Positions 1-9,189 of a stretch of DNA of 54,150 bases are shown in pieces; position 1 is the first letter of the stretch, and each line of letters begins with the position of its first letter. This stretch comes from an uncultured Bacteriovoracaceae bacterium (GTDB lineage: Bacteria > Bdellovibrionota > Bacteriovoracia > Bacteriovoracales > Bacteriovoracaceae). Position numbers and translations under genes: made by a program. The stretch lies in NCBI GenBank assembly GCA_938017795.1, contig CALIJZ010000018.1:1-54150 (forward strand), given 5' to 3'. The notes beneath the pieces were generated by a model. That model was not told where the DNA came from. It made no database searches and saw nothing but the letters and a program-made list of their open reading frames with translations.

Positions 1-31
1 TTGAAATCTATCAATCTTCAAGGAAGATCTC

Positions 32-1324
32 ATGATTAAGATGCTGGAGACCTATGCTATTATCGGTGCCGGTCCTTCAGGACTAGCGATGGCAAGAAAT
101 TTTCAAAAACATAATATTTCCTATATTGGATTTGAATCTCATTCATCTGTCGGGGGGCTTTGGGATATTGAAAATAAACACTCAAGCGTTTATAAGTCAG
201 CTCACTTAATATCTTCAAAGAAAAAAACTGAATTTACAGAATTCCCTATGAAAGATGAGGTTGCTGATTATCCATCTCATGTTGAACTATGCTCGTATTT
301 TAATGATTTTGCTGATCACTTTAAATTAAAGGAAAAGTTTAATTTCAACTGCCTAGTTACTAAAGTGGAAAAGAATGATGACGATACGTGGGTTATCCAA
401 ACTGATAAAGAGCAATATCATCTAGCTGGAGTTGTCATTGCAAATGGGAATTTATCTGAACCTAATATTCCAACTTTTAAAGGAAGCTTTAGTGGAGAAA
501 TTATTCACTCTAAAGAGTACAAAGATCCTGAGATATTTAAAGATAAAAGAGTTTTAGTTATTGGTGCTGGTAATAGTGGATGTGACATCGTAGTAGATGC
601 AGTTCATTACTCAAAGTTTGTAGATATTTCTGTAAGGCGAGGATATCACTTTGTTCCTAAGTATATTCTGGGTAAACCCGCTGATACTATTGGAGGTATG
701 ATTAAGCTTCCTTTTAAAATCAAACGATTCGTTGATAGTAAAATTCTTTCTTTGTTTACAGGTAATCCTGAAAACTTTGGATTTCCAAAAGCTGATCATA
801 AGCTTTATGAATCTCATCCGATTGTAAACTCCTTAATTCTACATTATATCGGTCACGGAGATATCAGAGTGAAAAAAGGGATCGATTACTTTGAAGATAA
901 TTTTGTTCACTTTAAAGATGATACCAAAGTTGAATACGATTTAATCTTACTAGCCACAGGTTTTAAACTTCATTATCCATTTATTGATAAGAAGTATCTA
1001 AATTTACATGGTTATACTCCAAAACTCTTTATGAATATTTTTCCACCTACTCAAAACTTATTTTTCATCGGTTTATTAGAAGCGTTAGGAATTGGATGGC
1101 AAGGAAGATATGAACAAGGAGCACTTATTGCAAGAGCGATAAATGCTAAAAATAATCAACTCGATGTGTATAATAAATTTTTAGAAACTCAAAAAAATGA
1201 TCTCGATTTAACTGGTGGAATTGATTATTTAAAAATTGATCGAATGGCCTATTATGTTAACAAAGATGTTTATATGAAAAAATTAGAAGAATTTAAGGAA
1301 TCCTTATTTATTGAAAATAAATAG
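32..1324 (+). CDS. Flavin-containing monooxygenase (FMO-like NAD(P)/FAD oxidoreductase)
   Basis: The 430-residue protein has the class B flavoprotein monooxygenase layout. An FAD-binding GAGPSG sits at residues 12-17. The FMO fingerprint (FSGEIIHSKEY, F-x-G-x3-H-x3-Y) lies near residue 155. A second Rossmann motif for NADPH (GAGNSG) is near residue 178, and LLATGF is near residue 307. Family members use NADPH and O2 to oxygenate soft nucleophiles (N or S) or perform Baeyer-Villiger reactions in the cytoplasm. The substrate cannot be read from sequence. The start is supported by AAGGAAG at 20-26, five bases before ATG. The gene is complete and ends 2 bp from the convergent lipoprotein gene. 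Confidence 0.88.
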   Translation: MIKMLETYAIIGAGPSGLAMARNFQKHNISYIGFESHSSVGGLWDIENKHSSVYKSAHLISSKKKTEFTEFPMKDEVADYPSHVELCSYFNDFADHFKLKEKFNFNCLVTKVEKNDDDTWVIQTDKEQYHLAGVVIANGNLSEPNIPTFKGSFSGEIIHSKEYKDPEIFKDKRVLVIGAGNSGCDIVVDAVHYSKFVDISVRRGYHFVPKYILGKPADTIGGMIKLPFKIKRFVDSKILSLFTGNPENFGFPKADHKLYESHPIVNSLILHYIGHGDIRVKKGIDYFEDNFVHFKDDTKVEYDLILLATGFKLHYPFIDKKYLNLHGYTPKLFMNIFPPTQNLFFIGLLEALGIGWQGRYEQGALIARAINAKNNQLDVYNKFLETQKNDLDLTGGIDYLKIDRMAYYVNKDVYMKKLEEFKESLFIENK

Positions 1325-1326
1325 AG

Positions 1327-1707
1327 TTAATCATTTATAGAAAAATTATAAGGCTGCCTGGCCGTTATTGGCTTTAGTGTTGAAATAGGTGGAAATTTAA
1401 TCCCTAAAAGTCTTCTCTTCAGACAGCTAGCTAGTTCCTCTCCCAGCTCAGTACTAACTGATACATCTGAGACCTTTCCATCAATATTAATCTTAAAGTC
1501 CATCACTGCAATACCACTTTTTGAACTATCTCTTTTCAACACATGTGAATAGCAATTTCTCATCTTGTTTTCATTAAGATGGCTTCCCAGGATAGATCTT
1601 ATTATCTTGGTATCATGCTCTTTATCACCATTTAAAGGAGGGTATGACTCAATAGATGCACAGCTAATAAAAACTAATAAAAAGAGAATTAAAGATGATT
1701 TATTCAT
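1327..1707 (-). CDS. Lipoprotein with AgmX/PglI-type C-terminal domain
   Basis: This 126-residue protein starts with a lipoprotein signal: a hydrophobic stretch, then FISC with the lipidated Cys at residue 16. After a short linker, about residues 35-125 (conserved Cys, then a V-x-D-F-x-I-x-x-D-G-K-V segment, Cys and I-x-F-P-P) resemble the AgmX/PglI C-terminal domain common in myxobacteria and relatives, which is TonB-C-like. It is probably a periplasmic-face envelope lipoprotein; its function is unknown. I see no ribosome binding site before the ATG. It converges on the FMO gene with a 2-bp gap. Confidence 0.7.
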   Translation of the reverse strand: MNKSSLILFLLVFISCASIESYPPLNGDKEHDTKIIRSILGSHLNENKMRNCYSHVLKRDSSKSGIAVMDFKINIDGKVSDVSVSTELGEELASCLKRRLLGIKFPPISTLKPITARQPYNFSIND

Positions 1708-1836
1708 TGCTGATTATTACCACTTCTTATAACAAATTACTGGAAGACCTGAAAAATTTACATAAATCTAAGTATCCTAAACTAGCTTATTATTTATAAT
1801 CTTCTAGATAAATTGTACTCGATAAAATCAATCAGC

Positions 1837-1856
1837 TTTTGGAGGCCCTTCCAAAA
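1837..1856 (+). other. 7-bp hairpin upstream of the secreted-protein gene
   Basis: TTTTGGA and TCCAAAA form a perfect 7-bp inverted repeat around the 6-nt loop GGCCCT. It lies about 60 nt upstream of the likely start at 1916. Neither strand has a U-run placed as expected for an intrinsic terminator, so it is better read as a possible 5'-UTR structure or protein-binding site. Confidence 0.35.
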
Positions 1857-1915
1857 AATTCATTAGTTATATGCCTAATATAAATCCAATCGCAAGATTA
1901 GGTTATAATAGAACT

Positions 1916-3358
1916 ATGATTAAATTATCTCTGAGTCTCATTGTATTATTATCATGGAATTCATTTTCATTTGATTGCACTAAGTATTTTAAAACCAAAT
2001 TCCTAGCAAACAAGATAATAACAAAAAGTCTTCAAGAAATAAAACTTCAACAAATTCCAATTGATCAAATTGAACAATTTCTTATCAATAAATCAACAGA
2101 GGTTGGGATTAACTTACTAGAGATAAAGTTAGGACAGGAATGGATTTTAACAAAATTAGTAAAGCAGCAACCCTCCTATAAAGATTCTAAATGGTATATT
2201 GAATTACATTTTAAATACTCTTTTCTTACAAAAAGGACTGGAAAGACCATCCCAAGAGAGAAGTTAGTTGAAAAACTGTTAAAAGAGTTTGATCAAATCT
2301 TTGAGCCTAAAATACAAGCTCATCATATTAATAATAGCAGTTTACCACAAGAACTTGAAGATCTCCTTACTGTCCTTTCTAATCAATACCGTTTAAGAAG
2401 AGAAGTTCTAGGCCTCAAGACTGCCCATTCCTTTATGGGGGTTGGAACAAATAGTATCTATGATCTAGATTCTTATAAACATTATACTGCCGATACAAAG
2501 TTGCAGTCCTATTTTTTTGATAAAATCATTCCTCACTACAAAGGAGACAATTGGCGAGAAATCTTAGATTATGAACAATTTCTTAGGTCTCAAAACATGC
2601 AGTTCAAATCCATGATTGAAAACACGAGTGTAGACATTGTTAATAGTAGTAATGAAAATTCATTATGGTTAGCAGGTGAATTAAATAATATAAAAAGTTC
2701 TCCCTCCTTAGATCAATATATTCAAGAAAATATTATTAAAACTAATGGCTTTTCATTTTTTGGAAAATTAAGATTAATAACTTCTCAAAAGAAGATCTTA
2801 GATAAATATCGATTTTCAAAAAATATTATTTCAAATATTTTTGATAAATGGAAAAAAGACATTGCCTCCTATTGGAATGATCAGTCTCTAACAAAAGAAT
2901 TAGGAAGTTTAAACTTAAAAGATAATGAACTTGAAAATATCAAGGCAAATGCAAAAAATGTAATTACCGCTCAAGAGTATATAAACACAACTAGTCTAGA
3001 AAACATTTCAGAAAAAAATGTTACACTCGGAATATCCACTGACTATGGTCAATATGAACTTTTTAATTCTTTGAGAAATAGCATATCCTGGCAAGATGCT
3101 TATGATAGATATTATCTTAATCCTCAATTATTCGGCGAGAGTACTGTGTTTATGAGACTGTTGATGAATGATCCCAAAATTAAGCAAGTATACTTTTTTA
3201 TTCCTCCTGACTTTGGAAATAAATTTGGTAAATATACTAAACTAGAATGGGACTATCTTCAAAGAAAAGCAAAACATCTTAAAAAAGTTATTTTTGTGGT
3301 TGGTGCTCATAATCCAACAAAAGCACTCCCAAAAATCGATGCAACACCTAAGTTTTAA
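1916..3358 (+). CDS. Secreted protein of unknown function
   Basis: I do not recognise this family. Beginning at 1916 gives a 480-residue protein with a clear signal peptide (positive MIK, hydrophobic core, likely cleavage near residue 19). An in-frame ATG at 1871 would add 15 residues before the signal peptide and is less likely. The mature protein is Lys/Asn-rich and mostly hydrophilic with no second membrane segment. Its C-terminal third (about residues 380-480) looks more globular, with IPPDFG and VIFVVGAHNP segments. It overlaps the convergent cytochrome gene by 4 nt at the stop codons. Confidence 0.65.
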   Translation: MIKLSLSLIVLLSWNSFSFDCTKYFKTKFLANKIITKSLQEIKLQQIPIDQIEQFLINKSTEVGINLLEIKLGQEWILTKLVKQQPSYKDSKWYIELHFKYSFLTKRTGKTIPREKLVEKLLKEFDQIFEPKIQAHHINNSSLPQELEDLLTVLSNQYRLRREVLGLKTAHSFMGVGTNSIYDLDSYKHYTADTKLQSYFFDKIIPHYKGDNWREILDYEQFLRSQNMQFKSMIENTSVDIVNSSNENSLWLAGELNNIKSSPSLDQYIQENIIKTNGFSFFGKLRLITSQKKILDKYRFSKNIISNIFDKWKKDIASYWNDQSLTKELGSLNLKDNELENIKANAKNVITAQEYINTTSLENISEKNVTLGISTDYGQYELFNSLRNSISWQDAYDRYYLNPQLFGESTVFMRLLMNDPKIKQVYFFIPPDFGNKFGKYTKLEWDYLQRKAKHLKKVIFVVGAHNPTKALPKIDATPKF

Positions 3359-4785
3359 AGAGTTTTCAAGTATTCAATTAATTCATACTTTTGTTCATTA
3401 GAAAGTGCAGGAAAGTTCTCATGTCCTACATTGCTATGCCCAACTTTACGAGTATCAAACAGACCTCTCTTTTTATAAGAAATATCTTCCTTTAATACTT
3501 CTGCCTTATTTCGATAAGAATCTTTTACAACAAGACCAACTTTAGTTTCATCAAACATATATCTCTCTCCAGCATCCTTTAAAGAAAACACAACTGGCCT
3601 TTGATTAGGTCTTGATAAAATATCAAAAAGCGTTGGAACAGATCCATTATGTAAATATGGAAATCTCGACCATATACCTTCAAGCCTAGGAGCAAAGTAT
3701 CCTTTTTCTCGTTTAATGGCCTTCATTACATAATTTAAAGGATTGTTCGCTACCAATTCATAGAACTCTGGAGTATTTCCCACAAGGCGATCTTGATCAG
3801 TTTTAACAATTTTTAATGGAATGAACTTTGGTTTTTTATAAATGGGTAATTTATTTGCATCTAACTGATAATCCCCATGACAACGTAAGCAATGATTTTC
3901 AAAAAGTTTTCTTCCTTTGAGTGATTTCTTATTATCTATTTCAAATGGATATTTAGGAGGCAATAAGTCACCCATGATATTTTCAGCATGATGGATCTTA
4001 TTTAAATATTTTTCAGTTTGTACTACTTTATAATCTTGACCTGCAGCTAGCTCAACAGCAATTCCCCACCCAGGCTCTTGTCCATCTCCCCCACCATCAG
4101 CAAATTGTCCGACCTTTCTTTTTTCTCCATAACCCCAAAGATGTGGAACTTTTACCGCACCTCTTGGCATATTATATGGAATTGCCAATCCATTAACATT
4201 ATAAAACCAAGCTCTAATCATTGAGATAGGAACCATTCCTTGTGTTAGATTAGATATTTTCTCATTAGCTAATAATGAAAAAAACTTACTAGTTTCTTTA
4301 TGCATTCTTTTCTTAGTTTTACTTCTAAAGAATTTATTCAAAAATGATCTCTTATTAAGCGGAGTCATTATATTCATAAGGTCTTCTCCGATTCGACCTA
4401 CATCAACATTTTTATTCCCAACGCCAATGATGTATTCTCCAGCGACCTTAGAAGAGTGACAAAACACACAGCCTAAAACCTTAACTTTGACACCGTCATA
4501 AGTAGCATCAAAGATACCTATTAAATTTCCTTTATCATCGAGGTTGACTCCATATCTGTGCTTAAGAACACTTCCTTTATGTGCATCACGTCTAAATTGC
4601 TGTAAATAACTAAAGGGTTCAAAGACACTAGTTAACGGACTTGGAACATACATCCCACGACCTTCAGCAAAGAAATTTAACTCTGATATGACTTTTTGAG
4701 CAGTTTTATCTTTATCAATCCTATCATCAAGTGCTTGAGAGAAAACTAAAAGAGAAGTAAAAAATGAGATAAATAACAATTTCAT
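3355..4785 (-). CDS. Secreted di-haem c-type cytochrome (CCP/RoxA-like)
   Basis: The 476-residue protein has a signal peptide (about residues 1-18) and two haem c attachment motifs, CVFCH near residue 106 and CLRCH near residue 300. The segment PYLHNGSVPTLFDIL near residue 378 is typical of di-haem oxidases and peroxidases of the CCP/RoxA type. It should act in the periplasm or outside the cell, oxidising a substrate or using peroxide or oxygen. At 476 residues it is longer than classical CcpA (about 330) and shorter than RoxA rubber oxygenase (about 680), so the substrate is open. It is the last gene of a five-gene operon; its ATG overlaps the preceding gene by 4 nt. Confidence 0.8.
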   Translation of the reverse strand: MKLLFISFFTSLLVFSQALDDRIDKDKTAQKVISELNFFAEGRGMYVPSPLTSVFEPFSYLQQFRRDAHKGSVLKHRYGVNLDDKGNLIGIFDATYDGVKVKVLGCVFCHSSKVAGEYIIGVGNKNVDVGRIGEDLMNIMTPLNKRSFLNKFFRSKTKKRMHKETSKFFSLLANEKISNLTQGMVPISMIRAWFYNVNGLAIPYNMPRGAVKVPHLWGYGEKRKVGQFADGGGDGQEPGWGIAVELAAGQDYKVVQTEKYLNKIHHAENIMGDLLPPKYPFEIDNKKSLKGRKLFENHCLRCHGDYQLDANKLPIYKKPKFIPLKIVKTDQDRLVGNTPEFYELVANNPLNYVMKAIKREKGYFAPRLEGIWSRFPYLHNGSVPTLFDILSRPNQRPVVFSLKDAGERYMFDETKVGLVVKDSYRNKAEVLKEDISYKKRGLFDTRKVGHSNVGHENFPALSNEQKYELIEYLKTL

Positions 4786-6539
4786 TTTATCTCTCCAAAG
4801 TATTCATAATAATTCATTAGAGCATCTAATTCTTTGACTTGAGATAGTATAGGGAAATTTAAAGCCCCTCCATCTAGAGAGGAATAGAAAAACAAGCTCT
4901 CATCAAGAGGATTAGTTTTTTGAGCTTTGAATTTCATAAGAAACTTTATTGATTTTGTTAATTTCTTATTAAAGTTGCGACGAATATAATGTGACTTCAA
5001 TATATTTGATAGTACTGCTCCAGTTAAACTTCTTGATTTTATTCCTTGAAAAGAAAAGCTTCCATCAATATTCATCTTATCCATAATAGTTTTAGCTAAT
5101 CTTTTTTCTTGCTGATCTTCTGTACTAAGAACAAGGAAACTTTCAGCAATTAGGCTAGATTCAAACCAGAAAGAAGAAATCTTATTATGTTTTTCAAAGT
5201 TTTCATTTAAGTACTTCTTATTTTTTAAATACATATCTTGAAATTGATCATCAATAAAACGTAACTCTTTAAGATAAGACTGATTTCGAGCAGACACTTC
5301 AGATATACTCTTGCTATTTGCGACACTCTTTAGGACTTTATCATTTATCAATATATTTGATAAGAAATCCATCATAGTTCTTGAATTATTCCAACTTGGA
5401 AATCCTCCATTTTTATTCTGAGAAGACTTAAGCCATTTGATAGAATATTCCAACTTTTCTTTTCTTAATAAATCAGCTTTAAATAAAATACTTAAACCAT
5501 TTAATGTATCATCTGTTGTTTCTGCATTTGGTACTTTATCTAAGAAATTAAATAGACCTTTTGAAGTCATTGTCTTTTCTAAATAATTTAGAGATTTATT
5601 TAACAATTGTTTTTTCTTATCGCTAGGAAAAGATTTTTCTTGCAAGGCCTCAGTTAGTGCCATAACTACTCCAACAGAGCTCCCGCCTGGTGAAATCAAT
5701 ATGCCTTTTTCCGTGCTAAGTACAAAAGATCTTACACTAGATACGAATTGTTCTTTATTAAACTTTTCTTTATTTAAGCTTAGCTTTGCTAAATAATAAA
5801 ACATTGTTGAATGAAAAGATGACATAAAGGTAGCACTCTTGTTGTCAAAATTACTCTTTAACCAATCTGAAATATCAGACTGATCATTTCCAGACATTTT
5901 CCTTAACCTTATGCAGGGAGAAAACCTTTTTATCTTTAAAAAGCTTGGAGCTGAGTAACTGGCATCTTTATCTTTTAAATTCAAATATACAAAATAAGGT
6001 AATACCTGTTGAGCAACAAATGGCATCTTGGACACATTATTTTTATAGTATTTTAAAAAAGCTCGACTTATACATCGTGAAGAAGGGTCAAGCTCCAGGC
6101 CCATTAAAAACAAACTGGCAAAAGGAGTCTTGCTTCTTGCTAGTTTTTTATTTTCAAGAAACTTCTTTAGTTTTAAAAATCTTTTCCTTTTTGAGTCTTT
6201 GGTAACAAGAGCAAGCATTAATGATGCATCTAAGCTCGAAGGGGCATTTTTATTCAGGTAAATCCCTCCATCAATATTTTGAAAGCTCCAAATAATTTCC
6301 TCAAATTCTTTCAGTTTCTTGCTTGGATAAACCGATATGCCTTCTTGATCCATAAGGTTTAAAGTGTTTAGCAATATCAAATTATATAGAGGGTTCGATG
6401 GTATAGATCGACTTTTTATAAATCCATCTGGACCACTTCGCTTCTCTAGTGAGTCTAGATGTGTCTCTATAGTACTAGATAAGCTCCCTGCTAAAGAAGT
6501 AAATTGAAATACGATTAATAGAGATAAAAGTTTATTCAC
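4782..6539 (-). CDS. Secreted alpha/alpha-toroid (prenyltransferase/squalene-cyclase-like repeat) protein
   Basis: A 585-residue exported protein (signal peptide about residues 1-20) with repeated QW-type motifs: FQNIDGGIY, WLKSSQNKNGGFPSW, MNIDGSFSF and SSLDGGALNF, plus weaker copies such as GPDGFI and TSKGLFNF. This pattern belongs to the alpha/alpha-barrel fold of terpene cyclases and protein prenyltransferases. I see no DxDD acid motif, so triterpene cyclisation is unlikely. A binding, scaffold or glycan/peptide-active toroid is possible. It is fourth in the operon; its start overlaps the upstream stop by 8 nt and its stop overlaps the cytochrome start by 4 nt, suggesting translational coupling. 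Confidence 0.6.
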   Translation of the reverse strand: MNKLLSLLIVFQFTSLAGSLSSTIETHLDSLEKRSGPDGFIKSRSIPSNPLYNLILLNTLNLMDQEGISVYPSKKLKEFEEIIWSFQNIDGGIYLNKNAPSSLDASLMLALVTKDSKRKRFLKLKKFLENKKLARSKTPFASLFLMGLELDPSSRCISRAFLKYYKNNVSKMPFVAQQVLPYFVYLNLKDKDASYSAPSFLKIKRFSPCIRLRKMSGNDQSDISDWLKSNFDNKSATFMSSFHSTMFYYLAKLSLNKEKFNKEQFVSSVRSFVLSTEKGILISPGGSSVGVVMALTEALQEKSFPSDKKKQLLNKSLNYLEKTMTSKGLFNFLDKVPNAETTDDTLNGLSILFKADLLRKEKLEYSIKWLKSSQNKNGGFPSWNNSRTMMDFLSNILINDKVLKSVANSKSISEVSARNQSYLKELRFIDDQFQDMYLKNKKYLNENFEKHNKISSFWFESSLIAESFLVLSTEDQQEKRLAKTIMDKMNIDGSFSFQGIKSRSLTGAVLSNILKSHYIRRNFNKKLTKSIKFLMKFKAQKTNPLDESLFFYSSLDGGALNFPILSQVKELDALMNYYEYFGEIK

Positions 6540-7860
6540 CGATAATACAACCTGAAAATAGAACCTTTACTTTTTCGTATCTTGACCAATTTCCTGGAAA
6601 AAACTTTGATTTATTAGCATCAAAAGTAATATTTGTTTTCTCTGATTTTAGTCTAGAATCAAACTGATTATTTTCAAAAGGGAAAAAAGTCACATTACAC
6701 TGTTTTAAACTTACTTTTGATTTCAGAGCTATTTCATCACCTTCAATTCTAATTTTAATATCTTTAGTTTCTTTGTAGTAAAGTCTATCTCTAAAGTCCT
6801 CATTTAATGTCAGATAATAATCATGAGATAATTTTTCAGATATAATTTCTTGGTTCTGATATTCTTTATTTAAAATTATTTTTTTAAACTCCCCGCCAAT
6901 TTTTCCTGACTTACGGTTTACCCAATCTTGCTGAGGCTCTGGCTTAAATCCATAAGAAAAGTGGCTCCCTAGCGTTTCAACAAATCCAACTAATCGAGCT
7001 TTAAAACTTCCATAGCAATATCCATAGAGTTTCATTCCCCAAAAATGATACCACGTTCCAAAAATATCCCCTTTACCATTATAAATATTAGAAATAGGCT
7101 TTAGCTTTCTAATTATCAAGAAGTCTTCTCTTGAATCTGCTCTCCAAAATCTAGATAGGACATTTTCAATTGTTAAAATTGCAAGGTAAACATTACCATT
7201 ATTAAAAGATAAAGAAGCATTAAAAATACTGTCTAGTTCTATCGATTTATCTGCTTGCAAAGACATCCAATCTAATAATCTAAACTCTGTACCAGTTTTC
7301 ATATAGCTAGAAGTAACGCCTAAAGATAAGGCAGCTAAAATCTTATTCATTCTCTTGGTAACCTTTAAATCTTTACTATGCTTTTCGAGCATACTAGGAG
7401 ACCATTCGTGACAAACACCAGCAGTGACTTCATGGCTTTTGGAATATCTTGAGACGACCATAGAAAAAGCTTCAGTAATTTTATCGACATCAAAAGGTGA
7501 TTGTCTTCCTTCAATTATTAAATTCTCATTAAGACATTTATAATCAAGTTCATCACACTGCTTGCTTTGAATTGCTAGTTTTTTAAAGTACTTTTCTTCT
7601 ACATCAGAGATGTTTTTTAGATATTCAAATTTTTCTCTATCTTCTATAAGCAGCTCATCAAGTCGACCAGTTAGCATTTTCCATAGTCTCTTAAAGGATC
7701 CATATTCTTTACGTAAAGTCCCAAGAAAAAAATCACCTTCAGCATCGTCATAATTTAGGCCATCTTGTTCATAATTATATGGAGTCGATTCAATTGATTG
7801 TGAATATATATTCAAATTAACCATGCAAAAAATAAATATTAGAATCTTAGACATATTCAT
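6532..7860 (-). CDS. Secreted protein of unknown function (operon gene 3)
   Basis: I do not recognise this 442-residue protein. It has an N-terminal signal peptide (MNMSKILIFIF..., cleavage probably after IYSQS). It carries scattered cysteines and a central WYHFWGMKLYGYC stretch followed by a moderately hydrophobic, glycine-rich segment. A similar WYH[FY] element with a Cys 9-10 residues later occurs in the preceding gene, so the two may be distant paralogues. An alternative start at Met3 is possible. It is separated by 3 nt from the upstream gene and overlaps the toroid gene by 8 nt. Confidence 0.6.
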   Translation of the reverse strand: MNMSKILIFIFCMVNLNIYSQSIESTPYNYEQDGLNYDDAEGDFFLGTLRKEYGSFKRLWKMLTGRLDELLIEDREKFEYLKNISDVEEKYFKKLAIQSKQCDELDYKCLNENLIIEGRQSPFDVDKITEAFSMVVSRYSKSHEVTAGVCHEWSPSMLEKHSKDLKVTKRMNKILAALSLGVTSSYMKTGTEFRLLDWMSLQADKSIELDSIFNASLSFNNGNVYLAILTIENVLSRFWRADSREDFLIIRKLKPISNIYNGKGDIFGTWYHFWGMKLYGYCYGSFKARLVGFVETLGSHFSYGFKPEPQQDWVNRKSGKIGGEFKKIILNKEYQNQEIISEKLSHDYYLTLNEDFRDRLYYKETKDIKIRIEGDEIALKSKVSLKQCNVTFFPFENNQFDSRLKSEKTNITFDANKSKFFPGNWSRYEKVKVLFSGCIIGE

Positions 7861-7863
7861 CCC

Positions 7864-9189
7864 TTAAAAAACTTTTCTTAATAATTTGAGTGAATTCAAA
7901 GTTGGGCTAAGTACAGATGATTTCTTTACAGGAAACTCTGAAGAGCAAACCTTATAGGCCCAGAAACCTGCATCAAGAGCTCCACTTAATGCTCCAATAC
8001 TACCTTGTTGTTTCATCAACCTTCTAATTTCTTTTATATCTTTAAGAAGATTAGATTGTTTTATTTTAGCACCTTTGAGTTTATCAGACTTGTAAGCAAC
8101 TTTTTGAATAAATGATCCAGCAATAGAATTAGCAGATGAAAAACCTTTCTTTAACAAGCTACAAGTTTGATAAGCAGCTGTATAATAATGATACCATCCA
8201 ACCTTATCAGGATTTTTATAATTTGCCCCTTGAGGATACATCCCCAATGGATCAATGCTTTTTAAATCAGTCATGACTTGTCTAATCTTCCAAAAATATA
8301 TTTCTGTCAAAAATGCAGACTGAGGAGAAAGTGCATAGAAATATTGTAAATTAGGAAGATTTCTTGTTAACCCACTTAATAAAAAAATCATATCAAACTT
8401 ACTGACATCATACTTTTCAACATAATCCCAGTATCTAATATCTTTTACTCCATCTTTTAAGTCTTTTGAATAATGAATCAGTGAATCATAAATGATCCTT
8501 AATTTCAGATCAAGGTTTCGCACTTTAAATAGTTTCTCATTAAAGTCTCTGGTAAAACCATTAATTGAAAATTGTGTTCTCGGGTAAGAAGCTTCTACTG
8601 AAAAGAGCTCAAGGTTTGCTTCTAAATAAGAGCTACAAAAACCTTTGACTTTATTTCCTAAGTTTTTACATAGATTAGTTATTATCTTAGTTGATCTTTC
8701 AATTCGATCTTGAACTCTCTTACAACTCTTTCTTTTTTCTTTTAACTCTTCTACTTTAAAGTAATTAATCTTCTCTAAACTCTCTATAGATGAATCAGTG
8801 TAATCATTTATTACTTGGTTATAATATTCATGATCTTCAACAGTGAATTGATCGACAGGGATAGCTGCGAAATGAACCTTCCTCGTTGTTTCACTCATTT
8901 TTGTAACAAAGTTTTCATCATTACAATATAAATTAATTTTTGATAAAACAAGATCACTAAATGCAATTGAGTTGACTAATATTTTCTTTGTTACATTTTT
9001 CCTTGAATCAATTCTATAGAATATTTCTTCAGGATGATCATCTGAATGTAAAATTTCATCTAAATATGTACTTCCCATAAATGGAGATAGAGGTTCTATA
9101 AATAGTTCTGGACTAGCTTCCCAATTAACCTGAGCAGTTAATTGAAGACAATAAAAAAAGGTAATAAATAGTACGATAAGTCGATTCAT
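7864..9189 (-). CDS. Secreted protein of unknown function (operon gene 2)
   Basis: A 441-residue exported protein with no recognised family. The signal peptide is about residues 1-19 (cleavage near LTAQ). A Lys/Glu-rich predicted helical region (about 130-180) contains paired cysteines. A GWYHYYTAAYQTC stretch in the last third is followed by a small-residue-rich region that could contact a membrane or partner. The WYH element is shared with the downstream gene. It overlaps the first operon gene by 4 nt, so co-translation is likely. Confidence 0.6.
   Translation of the reverse strand: MNRLIVLFITFFYCLQLTAQVNWEASPELFIEPLSPFMGSTYLDEILHSDDHPEEIFYRIDSRKNVTKKILVNSIAFSDLVLSKINLYCNDENFVTKMSETTRKVHFAAIPVDQFTVEDHEYYNQVINDYTDSSIESLEKINYFKVEELKEKRKSCKRVQDRIERSTKIITNLCKNLGNKVKGFCSSYLEANLELFSVEASYPRTQFSINGFTRDFNEKLFKVRNLDLKLRIIYDSLIHYSKDLKDGVKDIRYWDYVEKYDVSKFDMIFLLSGLTRNLPNLQYFYALSPQSAFLTEIYFWKIRQVMTDLKSIDPLGMYPQGANYKNPDKVGWYHYYTAAYQTCSLLKKGFSSANSIAGSFIQKVAYKSDKLKGAKIKQSNLLKDIKEIRRLMKQQGSIGALSGALDAGFWAYKVCSSEFPVKKSSVLSPTLNSLKLLRKVF

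Noticed and set aside
4782..6539. Squalene-hopene cyclase
   Set aside because: QW-like repeats are present but there is no DxDD catalytic motif, and the protein has a signal peptide.
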